Assembly: GCA_002104935.1 (NCBI GenBank) | Contig: MCGT01000005.1 | Location: forward strand, 992,001-1,056,000 | Length of the DNA: 64,000 nt | Source of the DNA: Hesseltinella vesiculosa | Lineage: Eukaryota; Mucoromycota; Mucoromycetes; Mucorales; Cunninghamellaceae | Direction: 5' to 3' | Shown here: piece by piece, positions 11,592 to 22,486 of the stretch | Layout: each line of letters opens with the position of its first letter | Numbering within the stretch: position 1 is the stretch's first letter | Position numbers and translations under genes: made by a program | Notes under the pieces: generated by a model | What the model saw: the letters and a program-made list of their open reading frames with translations, nothing else | What the model was told of the DNA's origin: nothing | Database searches by the model: none

Positions 11592-12375
11592 GTTGATTCT
11601 TTGGTAGATGCGTTTTGAGAAAAAGAAGCGAGAGAAAAAAAAATCGGCTGGGGAGGGGTGTTTAGGCAAATTTTTCATGCAGCGCACCCTGTCACCTATT
11701 TTTGGAATATGACCTCATCATCACAAGGAAGGCAGACTATGCCAAGACTGACAAGATGTCCAGGCCATCACTTTCTACTTTCAGCGAATTTTCCGGGATG
11801 TAACATGGGCGAGTGCTACTTGTACCTTTGAATGGGAACTATTCAAATTCCATCACTTGCCAAAAGCTGTCACGTCGTGATGCCAAATTTGAAGTGATCG
11901 CCAAAGAAAATGAATGACATGAGACACAAGGAACTTACCGAGGATCAGTTTTTGAGTTTCCAAATACCAAACAATAACGACGTGCTCCGTGGATGGAAGC
12001 GCAGCCTGCCCGTAAAAAAACACTCGGGGTGCAAGGCTCAGATAAAGCTCTACGCCCCATTTGAAGGTGGTGGGCAGCAAATAGAGTGAACTGGTGAGCC
12101 TACGCCGGCAGCGCATGACAAAGAGGCTTTGTTATTCTTCTTACAAGCACTGTCGTCTAAAGTAAATGTGAATCAGTACGCAAAAGCGTTTTTTTTTACG
12201 ATCTTTAAAAGTCGAGTAAGCACGTAATCTTCCTGATTGGCTACAATGGTTTTTCGATTGATTTTTTTGCCAGTGGCCGTGGGAAAGATGGCGGCTGCCA
12301 AAAAAAAAAAAAAAAGGGAACTGGGCGCCCCAGATTGGTTTTCTTTCTTTCTTCGTCCTCACCCATTTTAAGACA
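11592..12375. other. divergent intergenic region
   Basis: It lies between the 110-aa unknown gene and the AUH-like gene. It includes an A15 run at about 12301 and T runs. The minus-strand frame 11853-12116 has no recognisable features. I see nothing else. Confidence 0.4.
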
Positions 12376-13484
12376 ATGCTTGGTCTTCGATTGTTTGCTA
12401 CACGCCCCTTTCCCCGAGCTTATGGGATTAGACGCCTCCATGCCCAATCTGGTGCTGCAAAGGAAGCATACTTGGAACATCTTCAAGGCGATCACAAAGG
12501 CATCAGCGTCTTGAAGCTGAATCGGCCTGCTACTCGAAATGCTCTCTCTGTGAAGCTTGTACAAGAAATCCGTGAAGCCTTGGATGATGTCCGTTTTTCA
12601 GGGTAAACGTAAAGAAATGCTGGTGGAGGTGTGACTGATGATATACTTTTATCGCCACATAGTGATTCTCGTGTGCTCATCGTTCAAAGCATGGTGGATG
12701 GCGTGTTTTGTGCCGGTGCTGATTTGAAAGAACGTGTTAACATGACCCCTCAGCAAGTGTCTCAATTCCTTCACAACTTGCGTCAAGCCTTCCGCGACTT
12801 GGAGGTATGTGGTTTTCTTTGTCTGGCTCTTCTAGTTTGACTCACTGTCCTTTTTTCACGTAGACTTTGCCCGTGCCAACGATTGCTGTGTTGGATGGTA
12901 CTGCTGTGGGTGGTGGTTTGGAAATGGCGTTGGCATGTGATATGCGTGTGGCTGGTCCTCAATCCAAGTTAGGGCTCGTCGAGACAAGACTTGCCATCAT
13001 CCCTGGGTGAGTTCACGTCGTTGGGGCAAATGCGCGGCTGACTCGCTTTTTCTTTCATAGTGCTGGAGGTACACAACGTCTGCCTCGACTAATCGGAACA
13101 TCAAAGGCAAAGGAATTGATCTACACGGCTTCGATTTTGAACAACAAGCAAGCATTGGAATACGGCATCGTCAACCACGCGCTTGAACAAGGCTCTGCAT
13201 ATGACAAGGCTTTGGAGATCGCCGAAAAGATCTTGCCCAATGGCCCTATTGGTGTCCGATTGGCCAAACAAGCCATTGATCGTGGTGCACACTTGGACAT
13301 GTAAGCTGAAAGAGGGAGTTGCTATCGCTGTCCGTGGTTTTGAGCGCTTACCTTGCCTTTCATTAGGGATTCTGGATTGGAAGTGGAGCAGTCTTACTAT
13401 GGCCAAGTTATTCACACCAAGGATCGATTGGAAGGGCTGCAGGCTTTCAAGGAAAAGCGCAAGCCGGTTTACCAAGGCCACTGA
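12376..13484 (+). CDS. AUH: mitochondrial enoyl-CoA hydratase, methylglutaconyl-CoA hydratase (AUH) type
   Basis: Five exons: 12376..12602, 12663..12804, 12864..13006, 13061..13300, 13367..13484; 289 aa. It probably hydrates 3-methylglutaconyl-CoA in leucine breakdown. The N-terminus ([22 protein letters not shown]) is an Arg-rich mitochondrial presequence. Crotonase-fold landmarks are [11 protein letters not shown], the oxyanion-hole segment [31 protein letters not shown].. with the expected catalytic-side Glu, [21 protein letters not shown], and the C-terminal helix with [14 protein letters not shown]. The segment order and the [16 protein letters not shown] block match AUH better than mitochondrial ECHS1. 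An AATAAA signal lies at 13505. Substrate is inferred from similarity; another short-chain enoyl-CoA hydratase role remains possible. Confidence 0.88.
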
Positions 13485-14495
13485 AAAACATCCTTTGCAT
13501 AGATAATAAAAAAAGGCGTCGACGAGGACCAATTAGTCTTGTCACTAAACCCAGTAAAGTATCGCTCATTTCACCGGACACAACACTGGCGCTTCAACGG
13601 GTAGCAACCTAATTACTATCTCTCAGTTTTTTTTCATAGCTACCACTTTGCGCCTTTCCTCAAGTGTTCCTTCCTACCAGAACGGCTTGGAAGCTTCAAG
13701 GCATGTAACTGCCTCAGGTTTTTGTCAGGCTGGCAATAAAATAACCACGCCCTTTTTGTCTTTGTAGGCGGTGAACAAACCATGACAATGGACCCTTTAA
13801 TCCTTCTGTGACCCTTCGTATACAGAAGTAAGGATGGAAGACCAGTCCAAGTCCTGCATCACCCTTTTCTTCGAATAAAAAATCCACCCAAAGGGAGACA
13901 TCTTATTGGCTCTTTTTTTCTTTTCACTCATTGCCACCTCACATGATCGGTCCACCTCTGCCCTTCCATGATCTCTTAGATCGCAATCTCCTATTCCCCT
14001 ACAAATGCTAAATCCCACTTACAGACAAGGTCTTCCCATCATGACATCATTTCTGATACAGAATATTAATATCTGCAAGCATTGCCCTGTGATGCCACGA
14101 GCCAGGAATTTTCCGAGACTACCCTGATCACTCGGTCCCTGGTGCCTTCACTCCAGCCATTGTTTGATCACCGCGCTCGAAACATATTGGCACAGTAACA
14201 TACTTCGCTGACCAAAATAAACGACCGCCACACTTCAATGGAACTCCTGGCTTGATAATCACATCTTTTCCTCATGGTTCCAATAATGCAACAGATATTG
14301 GCAATGGCAAGGTCAAGATGTCCTCGACGGCAGTCAATAGCTATGCTGTCAACGAGGACATCATACGGCTCGCCAACTTCTCCAAAGACGCTGTGGACTC
14401 AAAAGCAATGATCTGTCAGGTTACCGATTTGATGGCGATCATCAATCAATCAAAAAACAGAAAAAAAAAAAAAAAGAAGAGTTCGTTGAAAAAGC

Positions 14496-14718
14496 GATCG
14501 ATCCCCTGGTGAAAATGGCCAATTTTTCATTTTTTTTAGCGGGGGGAATTGGAGGTGTCAAAATGAAACTGATCAAAAGCTGGCTGGGCGGCCTTCACCA
14601 ATCGATCTGATTTTTTCTGTACCATCATCACTCATGGTTTTGCCCACCCGTATAACATTTCAAATCGATCCAATCACTCAAAAGTGCTGTGCAGCGTTTG
14701 CTTATTTTTTTTTCAATG
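14496..14718 (+). repeat. dispersed intergenic repeat, copy A
   Basis: Shares a conserved core with copies B (29234-29455) and C (44975-45200, opposite strand): CCCTGG..AAAA, a T run ending TTTTAGC, GGAGGTGTCAAAA.GAAA, AAAG/ACG.TGGCTGGG, CACCAAT, then about 100 bases further CTCAAAAGTGCT, GTTTGCTT and a T run. There is no coding potential across copies. It may be a non-autonomous transposon relic or a structured element. Confidence 0.7.
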
Positions 14719-15456
14719 GGGAGAAAAAATTGAATCGCCAAAATTCAATTTCCGCTCTGTGCGCTCTGAAGCTGGTGCTTTCAGGACATCGGGGCATCTG
14801 CGAATGGCAACCCTCGATTTTAAAAAGTAAACATTTAGTGAAGCACAGTTACACGATGAGAATCACCACACGCAGATGGTTATGCAAAAGGTTGTGTTCC
14901 AGCCAGTACAGAAGAACATAGCTTGCGCTGGGTAAGATGATGTGTCGATGGAGAGAAAGGCTCAGGCGAGAAGGATAAAAAGGCTATTTTTATTTTTGTG
15001 CTGCATCGTAAGCCAGGGCAATGGCGAGCGAGGAGTCTTCTTCTGTTCTCTGGTTGGACGCTTGTGGTGATCCTGTTTCCAAGCAAGAGTTGAAGTGGTT
15101 TTTCTGACAAATGGGAAATGAGGCGAGGTCGCGCGGAAGACAGATCAGGTATTTGTCAAGTTCAAATTCCGTTACCCAAATTCGGTGAGAGATCCAGGGA
15201 TCAGAAACCCGGGGAACTTGCAGTACCAATGGGCAATGAGCTGATCATGAAAATTTGAGTGGCTTCTAGGAGAAAAAAGAAAGACTCCTTGAGGAGAATG
15301 GCTTCAAATCAGTGTTTGGTTTGTTGTGAGCAAGGCACTTTTTTTATGTCAACGATCAAAAACAAAGGGAAGTTCCCCCTTTCAAAAAAAAGGTTTTCTT
15401 GTCAGACATTCGCCATAACTTTAATTGTTTTGTCAAACGACATCACGCGATTGGAC

Positions 15457-15481
15457 TTTTTGATGATCACATCATCAAAAA
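15457..15481. promoter_or_regulatory. perfect 11-bp inverted repeat upstream of permease
   Basis: TTTTTGATGAT, loop CAC, ATCATCAAAAA; the centre is about 117 bp before the permease ATG. The symmetry would suit a dimeric DNA-binding regulator or a hairpin in the leader. The regulator is unknown. Confidence 0.5.
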
Positions 15482-15585
15482 AAAAAAAAAAAAAAAAAAA
15501 GGGTCCGCACTTTTTTTTTTTCCTTTTCTTTCTCTCTTTCTTCTTTTTTTTGTCTCCTTGATTTTAAATCAGTGGTAATTCCCAA

Positions 15586-17248
15586 ATGGCCCACTATGAT
15601 GAAAAAGTAGAGCTGCCAAGCGATCAGTCCAGTGTTTCCATTGAGGACCAAAGGGAAACTCAGGAACCCAAACAAGAACTCAAACGGCAACTTGCTTCCC
15701 GCCACTTGACGATGATTGCTGTTGGTGGATCGATTGGAACGGGTCTGTTCTTGTCAACGGGTGCAAGTATCTCTGAAGCTGGTCCTGGTGGCTGTTTCAT
15801 GTAAGTTCCTTTTCCCGCCTGTTCCGTTTTATTGTCTTGCTTTCTGACGCGGCCCCGTTTGGCTGATCGCCATTAGTTCCTATGTGCTTGTTGGTCTTAT
15901 GGTGTACTCGATTGTGATGAGCCTTGGTGAAATGTCAGCCTACATGCCTATCCCAGGTGCATTTAACAGCTTTGGCTCTCGATTTGTCGATCCGGCTCTC
16001 GGATTCACGCTGGGCTGGAATTACTGGGCTCAGTGGGCCCTCAGCATCCCCACTGAACTGACAGCCGCCGAAATCATCATTCAATTCTGGGCCCCCAATG
16101 TGCCGACGTGGGTGTGGGGCATTGTCATCATTGTGCCCATGTTCCTAATCAACCTGATAAACGTGCGTGTCTATGGTGAAGTGGAGTATTGGCTGTCGAT
16201 CATCAAGGTACTGGTGGTCATCATCTTCATCATTGTGGGAATCTTGGTCAACGTCGGCGCAGCTGGAAGCCAAGGTTACATTGGTGTCAGCAACTGGCAA
16301 TTGGATGGTAGCGCACCCACCTTCACCGGCATCTTCAGCGTGATCATCTATGCGTTCTACTCGTTTGGCGGTACGGAGCTGGTGGGCATCACAGCTGGTG
16401 AAAGCAAGAATCCTGCCAAAGACGTGCCCAGTGCCATCCGTGTGACCTTTTGGCGGATTTTTATTTTCTTTATCCTGGCTGTGCTGGTCATCTCCCTCGA
16501 CATCCCCTACACCGATCCGGATTTGTACAGTGCCCTCGAAAACTCAGATATCAGCGTATCGCCCTTCACCCTGGTCTTCCAGAATGCAGGTCTCAGCAGC
16601 GCTGCCTCGGTCATGAATGGTGTCATCCTCACAGCCGTGCTGTCTGCCACCAACTCGTGCTTCTACGCTTCCTCACGTACCCTCATGGCTATGGCCAACG
16701 AAGGCAAGGCCCCTCGCATCTTTGGCCGTGTCAATCGCAATGGCATCCCCATCTACAGTGTTTTGCTCACGACCTTGATCGCGGCACTTTGTTTCCTCGG
16801 CACCATCTGGGGCAATGGTGTGGTGTTCAGCTGGCTTGTGGCGTTGCCTGCCATCAGTGCCATCCTGACTTGGCTCAGCATCTCGGTGATCCACCTGCGC
16901 TTCCGTGCTGCCTTTAAAGCCCAAGGCCGCTCACTCGACGACCTGCCATACCGTTCCTTCCTCTTCCCCTATTTGCCAATCCTCTCCATCCTGCTTGCAC
17001 TCCTTGTCTTTGCCTCGTACTGCTATACCATCAACTACTCCAGTGCCTCGGCCATTGTCAACTCCTATATCAGCGTCGTGGTTTTCTTTGGCCTCCTCTT
17101 TGGCTACAAGCTGTTCCGCCGTACCCACATTGTCCCATTGACTGAAATTGATTTGGATACCGGTCGCAGTGATTATCGCCCTGGTCAACTTGATCCTACA
17201 CCTGCTAAGAAAAAGTGGTTCCGCTGGTTCCTCGACTGGTTCATTTAG
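15586..17248 (+). CDS. amino-acid permease (YAT/AAT family, APC superfamily)
   Basis: Two exons, 15586..15800 and 15877..17248, 528 aa. It is a plasma-membrane proton-coupled amino-acid importer by family. About 40 acidic/polar cytosolic residues precede the signature [19 protein letters not shown] at the start of TM1. Twelve hydrophobic spans follow, with family landmarks [40 protein letters not shown], and [24 protein letters not shown]. The C-terminus is short and basic/aromatic ([13 protein letters not shown]). Length is usual for fungal YAT permeases (500-600). The intron falls between TM1 and TM2 (GGCFI|SYVLVG). An AATAAA lies at 17354. The substrate range cannot be told. The promoter holds a perfect inverted repeat at 15457-15481. 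Confidence 0.93.
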
Positions 17249-17418
17249 TGCTGTCATTGCCTTTTTGTCCTTTGTTCTTCGCTCTTCTATTGCATTCGTC
17301 TATTCATCTCTGTAACTTTTTAATCTCCCGCTTTGTCGATATGACACTGTCCTAATAAACCCCTTGGTTGCATTCGTCTATTTTTTATTTTTATTTTTTT
17401 TTTTTTGGCTAGTAAATC

Positions 17419-18498
17419 TCATGGTATAGGGGCTTCCACGGACCAGTGGTGACTGAGGTGTTTTGGCTGAGCGTGATCTAGGAAATGCTGGCGCCACATC
17501 TTGATAAATCTTTTCAGTGCATCGTCCAATATCAGTGGTGGTGACTGACTGCCATCTTTGCTGTCGTTGGGTGTCTTGCTATCGTCTCGTGCCAGCTGGT
17601 TGATAACAAAGGTACCATGGTCGACAAAATCTGGTCCGCGCACACGGTCGCGGAGATCTGCACAGTGGGCGAGCACCTGTGACCATGGGCAGCCCTTGAT
17701 GGACGGCGTGTTGTCTCGAAAAGTCTCGACGATCTGAGTGAGCTGATCGGTGCGGTCCTTGGGTATCTTGGCCAAAGCGTCGGGGGGCATTCTCAGAGCC
17801 TGGGCGGCCTTCTTGACGGAACGATGCTCAGGCATTTGCACCCAACCCTTTCCTTCGAGGGGGCAACTGTACTTTTCGGCTAGCTTCTTTTTCATGTCGA
17901 CAGCATGACGCTCGTATTTGTCGTGACAGTATTTGCAGAGGATCAGGATATCGCGGCTCTGCAATCCAGTCAGAAGAAGAAGAAGGTCAGTTGTCGAGGA
18001 CCAGTTTTTTTTTATGGCATTTACAGATTTGGACTTGATAGAAACTGGCATGGCTCGACGATACACCTCAGGAACTAGGAGAGTGAAATAAAAAAGCAGG
18101 TTGGTGATGATCATAGCGACGGGTGCAATAAAGAGACGTACCTACATGGTGCTTGGTCAGACTGGCTTGGCTAGAGCAAGCAACACATGCATTGTCACGA
18201 TCTTCAATCATGTACTTGTCTTTAGCATGCCCATCGCCGGCGGCTTCAAATGTCAGTTGGATCGCACGCTTTTGTTCAGGGTGTGGGATGGCAAGGTGGC
18301 GATCCAAGTACCACTGCGTTTTTTTCCTTTGCAGGGTAGAAATCAATAAAAACCGAGTGAGGCTGGGACAAAGAGGGATAGAAAGGTAGATTACTGGCCA
18401 CAGCGAAAGATAAGTTTGTTGTGCATAGAATAGACCTTCCAGTTTTCATAGACGGTGCCATCAATGGTGTTCATGGTAACCTTGTGCTCGGGTGGCAT
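17419..18498 (-). CDS. EXD2-like HNH-type protein lacking the exonuclease domain
   Basis: Four exons, complement(18395..18498, 18142..18326, 18025..18074, 17419..17958), 292 aa. The order DGTVYENWKVYS, then CGQKKTQWYLDRHLA, then CVACSSQASLTKHHVVPEVYRR, then SRDILILCKYCHDKYERHA matches the region that follows the 3'-5' exonuclease domain in EXD2-type proteins. The two CxxC pairs suggest a zinc site, and KHHVVP with CHDKYE resembles a treble-clef HNH nuclease core. The DEDDy exonuclease domain itself is absent. The C-terminal 100 residues (aligned helices, RMWRQHFLDHA-like segment) are of unknown role. Donor GTACGT for intron 2 restores the family sequence HHVVP. It is divergent from chitin synthase with 180 bp between starts and convergent with the permease. 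Whether it cuts nucleic acid is unknown. Confidence 0.75.
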
Positions 18499-18678
18499 TT
18501 TTTTTTTTTTTTTTGTGGGTGGAAAAGGGAATTTGGGTGGTTGTTTTTCCGTCTGCTTTTTTAGGAAATGGCTCTTTTCGCCGCCATGGCAAAAAGCCTG
18601 CTTTTTTCTTTTTTTCTTTGTTCTTTTTCTTCTTCACACCTCAGCTTATCCGATTTACTTAATACCATATCCATTATC

Positions 18679-21600
18679 ATGACTGATCAAGGCCCTCAAG
18701 CAAACAACAGTGGCTTTATCAACTCTTTTATTCATGCTTTGATTTATGGTGATGAGCAACAGCAACGCGATCAATTAGAGCCGCAGCAGCGAGCCCGACC
18801 ACTTCCCTCAAGACCAGTGACAACCGTGGACCCTCTCTTGCGTCCAAATGGATACCATCTTGTAGACAGGCCTTTATCCCATCCCTCTCTTTTTCAGCCG
18901 AATGGCTACACCGCACAACCTTCTCATTTACAGCCACGGCCTTTACCCCAGCCCAAGAAGAAAAAAACGTTACCGCCTCAACCTAATCATGCCCAACCAC
19001 ACTACAATCCTCACTTCGGTCTACAGTCTCCTCCGCCAGCTTCCCATAGAGCCGGTACACATGCTTCTTCGTCACCGTATGGCCATCGCTTCCAGCCCAT
19101 GCCTGTAGCCCAGGAACATTATTCGCCCGACCTGACCGCCGACGCGCTTCCTGGCCAGTACCCAAATGCGGTCACCCCCCCTCAAGTGTCTGATGCCACT
19201 CTTGTCTCCCTCGGTGACGACGAAGATTCCGGAAATGATGCGGACCAACAAGACCTTGGCACCGGCCCCTTGTCGTCTGTAGCGGACGACGGTGCTCGTG
19301 CTCGTTCGCGTGGGGCTCACAAAAAAATCAAGCGCTATGGCCCTGCCCCTTTACACACCAAACGGCGCTACACCACCAGACGTATGCACCTCACCCGTGG
19401 TCATTTGGTCCTCGAAAGCAACATTCCTGGTGCTCTTCTTGGGCTGCTCCATCAATCGGACAACCGTGAATTCTGCACCACCCGTTACACTGCTGCTACA
19501 TGTGACCCTGACGACTTTGTTCCCCATGGCTACACCTTGCGTCAACAACTTCATCCAAAGCGAACCACTGAAATCCACATCGTCATCACCATGTACAACG
19601 TAAGCCTTTGACCATTTTTATTTTATCTCACGCATCTTTTCTCTTCAGGAAGATGAAATTTTATTTGCAAGGACCATGTATGGTGTGATGCAGAACATTT
19701 CGTATCTGTGTGGTCTCAAGAAGCACAAGACCTGGGGTCCTGATTCCTGGAAGAAAGTCGTGGTTACCATTGTGGCCGACGGTCGAAAAAAGATCCATCC
19801 GCGTGTGCTTTATGTGCTTGCCGCCATGGGCATCTACCAAGAAGGCCTGGCAAAGAACATTGTAGATGATCAGGCCGTTGCTGCTCATATCTATGAAGTA
19901 ATGCCCATCATCCTCTGAAAGAGAACAGTAACCCTCATTTTTTCCATTCCAGTATACAACACAAGTAGCCTACGATGACAAACTCAAACTCCGAACTGCG
20001 GAAGTCGATGTAAGCCAGTTTTTTTTTTTTTTTTTTTTTTTCTCACTTTTCTTGACAGGGAATTGTGCCAACCCAAGTGATCTTTTGTTTAAAAGAAAAG
20101 AATGCCAAAAAGATCAACTCACACCGATGGTTCTTCAATGCCCTCAGCCAATCATTGCAACCTCGTGTGTGCATTCTCCTCGACGTCGGCACCAAGCCTG
20201 CCCAGGGCAGCATCTACGAACTCTGGAAAGCTTTTGACAATAACCCTCAAGTCGGTGGTGCATGTGGTGAAATCCGAGCCATGTTGGGACCCAGTTGTCG
20301 CTATCTATTGAATCCATTAGTCGCTGCCCAGAACTTTGAATACAAAATGTCCAACATTCTCGACAAGCCCATGGAATCCGTGCTTGGCTACATCGCCGTG
20401 CTGCCCGGTGCCTTTTCTGCCTATCGCTACCAGGCTATCCAGAATGACATCAATGGCCAGGGTCCTCTTCAAAAATACTTCAAGGGTGAAACACTACATG
20501 CTGGGTCTCCTTCGCCTGATGCTGATGGCAAGTCCGGCGGCAGCGGCCTCTTTGAAGCTAACATGTACCTGGCTGAAGACCGTATTCTTTGTTTTGAATT
20601 GGTGGCCAAAAAGGGGGAGCGCTGGTTGCTCCAATATTGCTCAGCTGCCTCAGCCTCTACAGATGTCCCGGATCAACTTGCAGAATTCATTTCGCAACGA
20701 CGACGATGGTAAGTGATCAGCCAGGACAATAGAAGAAAAAAAAAGATCAGGCTTGCTCATTCTCGATTTTTTTTTTTTCATAGGCTCAATGGATCCTTTT
20801 TTGCTGGCGTCTATGGTCTTTGGCATTTCCGCTCCCTTTGGCACAGTAATCACTCCATGCCTCGCATGCTCTTGTTGACCATGGAGGCCATTTACAATGT
20901 CATCAATCTCCTGTTTAGCTGGTTTGCCCTGGTAAGTTTCACAAGCTGCTGGTGCTGGAATAGGAAATCGGACTGACACAGGTCCACTTTTTTTTTTTTT
21001 CATGTTAGTCCAACTTGTTTATTACATTTTACTTTATCAGCAAAAGCTTGGCTGATTCAGCAACAGATCCATTTGGTGCTGGCTGGGGAGACCGCTTCTT
21101 CAATATTTTTCGCTGTCTCTATTTGTTTTTGATCGTGGTGATTTTTATTTGCTCCCTTGGCAACCGACCTCAGGGGTAAGCCCACCCCGAAAAAAAAAGA
21201 AAAAAAAAAGCGACGAACTAATTTCTTAATTTCATTTCACATCTTTTTAGGGCAAAATGGCTCTTTATGGGATGTTTGGTTGGGTTCTCAGTCATCATGA
21301 CCTACATGTTGTTTGCTTCCACTTGGTTAATATACAAAGGCGTATCATCAGCGATCAGTCAGATGTCTTGGACAGACGATGCTGGTCACGACATCAGCAA
21401 TATTCTTGGCGACACCACTCTACGCAACATGATGATCTCGATCTTGGCTACCTATGGCCTCTACTTTGTCTCGAGCCTTTTGTACTTGCAACCTTGGCAT
21501 ATTTTTACAAGTATGCCTCAGTATCTTGTCCTCCTTCCTGGCTACGTTAATATCCTCAACATCTATGCTTTTTGCAACACGCATGATGTCAGGTAAAAAA

Positions 21601-22147
21601 ATGAAAACTCCATTTTTTTCTTGGTCGCACACAGCCCTCACGCGTTTTTTTTTTTTATTTTTGCGTTTCGCAGCTGGGGTACCAAAGGGGACAATGTCAT
21701 CGATCAAGACCTTGGAGTTGTTACCAAGGTGTCAGAAAAAAAGGAAGAAGTGCTTGTTGAATTGCCAACGGATCAGCAAGATATCGATTACGACTATGGT
21801 TTTGTTCAGCGCCAGCTACAAAACAAGGTCCCGCCACCCAAGGTAAACATCGGAAAGCATGGATCTTGCCCTGATGATAACCCTTCCTCGGGCCTCTTTT
21901 CTCTCTGCAGGAACCGGAACCCAAGAACATGGAAGACAACTTTCGATCCTTCCGGACGCATCTGGTGTTGGTGTGGTTGGCCTGCAATGCCATTTTAGTA
22001 GCCATCATCACGTCCACCGAATACGATACCATCTACATCCCCAGTGCAGGCAATACCTATATGCTGGTGATTTTGTGGACAAATGCAGGCCTGGCAGCAT
22101 TCAAATTTGCCCACTCGCTTGCATTTCTGGCTCTTCGTTGGTTCTAG
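18679..22147 (+). CDS. chitin synthase (class I-III type, GT2)
   Basis: Nine exons: 18679..19599, 19649..19897, 19953..20009, 20059..20708, 20784..20931, 21009..21175, 21251..21592, 21674..21842, 21911..22147; 979 aa. It polymerises UDP-GlcNAc into cell-wall chitin at the plasma membrane. About 190 Pro/Gln/His-rich cytosolic residues come first, then the Chs N-terminal block ([18 protein letters not shown]), the GT2 core with [43 protein letters not shown], catalytic [10 protein letters not shown] and the product-binding QRRRW at the exon 4/5 boundary (the Trp codon is split). Multiple TM helices and WGTKGD follow. The C-terminal exon adds two more TM helices. An in-frame ATG at 18568 would add 37 Phe/Ser-rich residues, which I read as leader sequence. 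Confidence 0.93.
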
Positions 22148-22486
22148 TCGCCCCTCTCCTTGTCATTTTCATAGACTTACTCAACAAAAAGCTTTTCCCA
22201 CATTGCATGAACAAATCTTGATTTTTGACTGTTTGGAAGGAAAATTGGGTTCATCTGGAGTGATCCACTCCATGAAGCAGTGGTCAGGGGGTGGTGAATG
22301 CACGAGGCAAGAAAAAATAGCAAATCATTGGATGGCCCCCCTTTTTTTTCCGCGCGATACGCGCGATAAAAAAAATGTTGTGTACACAGTGTTTTCTATG
22401 TTTATTTAGTAACCAAAAAAAAAAAATATGCAATCGAGAAAGGAAAGTTACATATCTACAGGAGAAGGCAAGCGGGGGAGGGCTGA
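22148..22486. other. convergent intergenic region with GC-rich hairpin
   Basis: It lies between the 3' ends of chitin synthase and the MHYT gene. At 22351-22368 there are two copies of CGCGCGATA that can also fold as CGCGCG-ATA-CGCGCG, flanked by a T8 run and an A8 run, so the stem can extend. It may act as a transcription-end or pausing element. Confidence 0.5.

Larger units (their letters stand above)
13485..15585. other. 2.1-kb intergenic region with dispersed repeat copy A
   Basis: No convincing gene. It contains repeat copy A (14496-14718), a perfect inverted repeat (15457-15481) and long homopolymer runs, notably an A run at about 15477-15500 immediately upstream of the permease. Confidence 0.5.

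Noticed and set aside
18568..18678. Upstream in-frame ATG for chitin synthase adding 37 residues
   Set aside because: The added peptide is Phe/Ser-rich from T/C-rich leader DNA and unlike chitin synthase N-termini; ATG 18679 is preferred.
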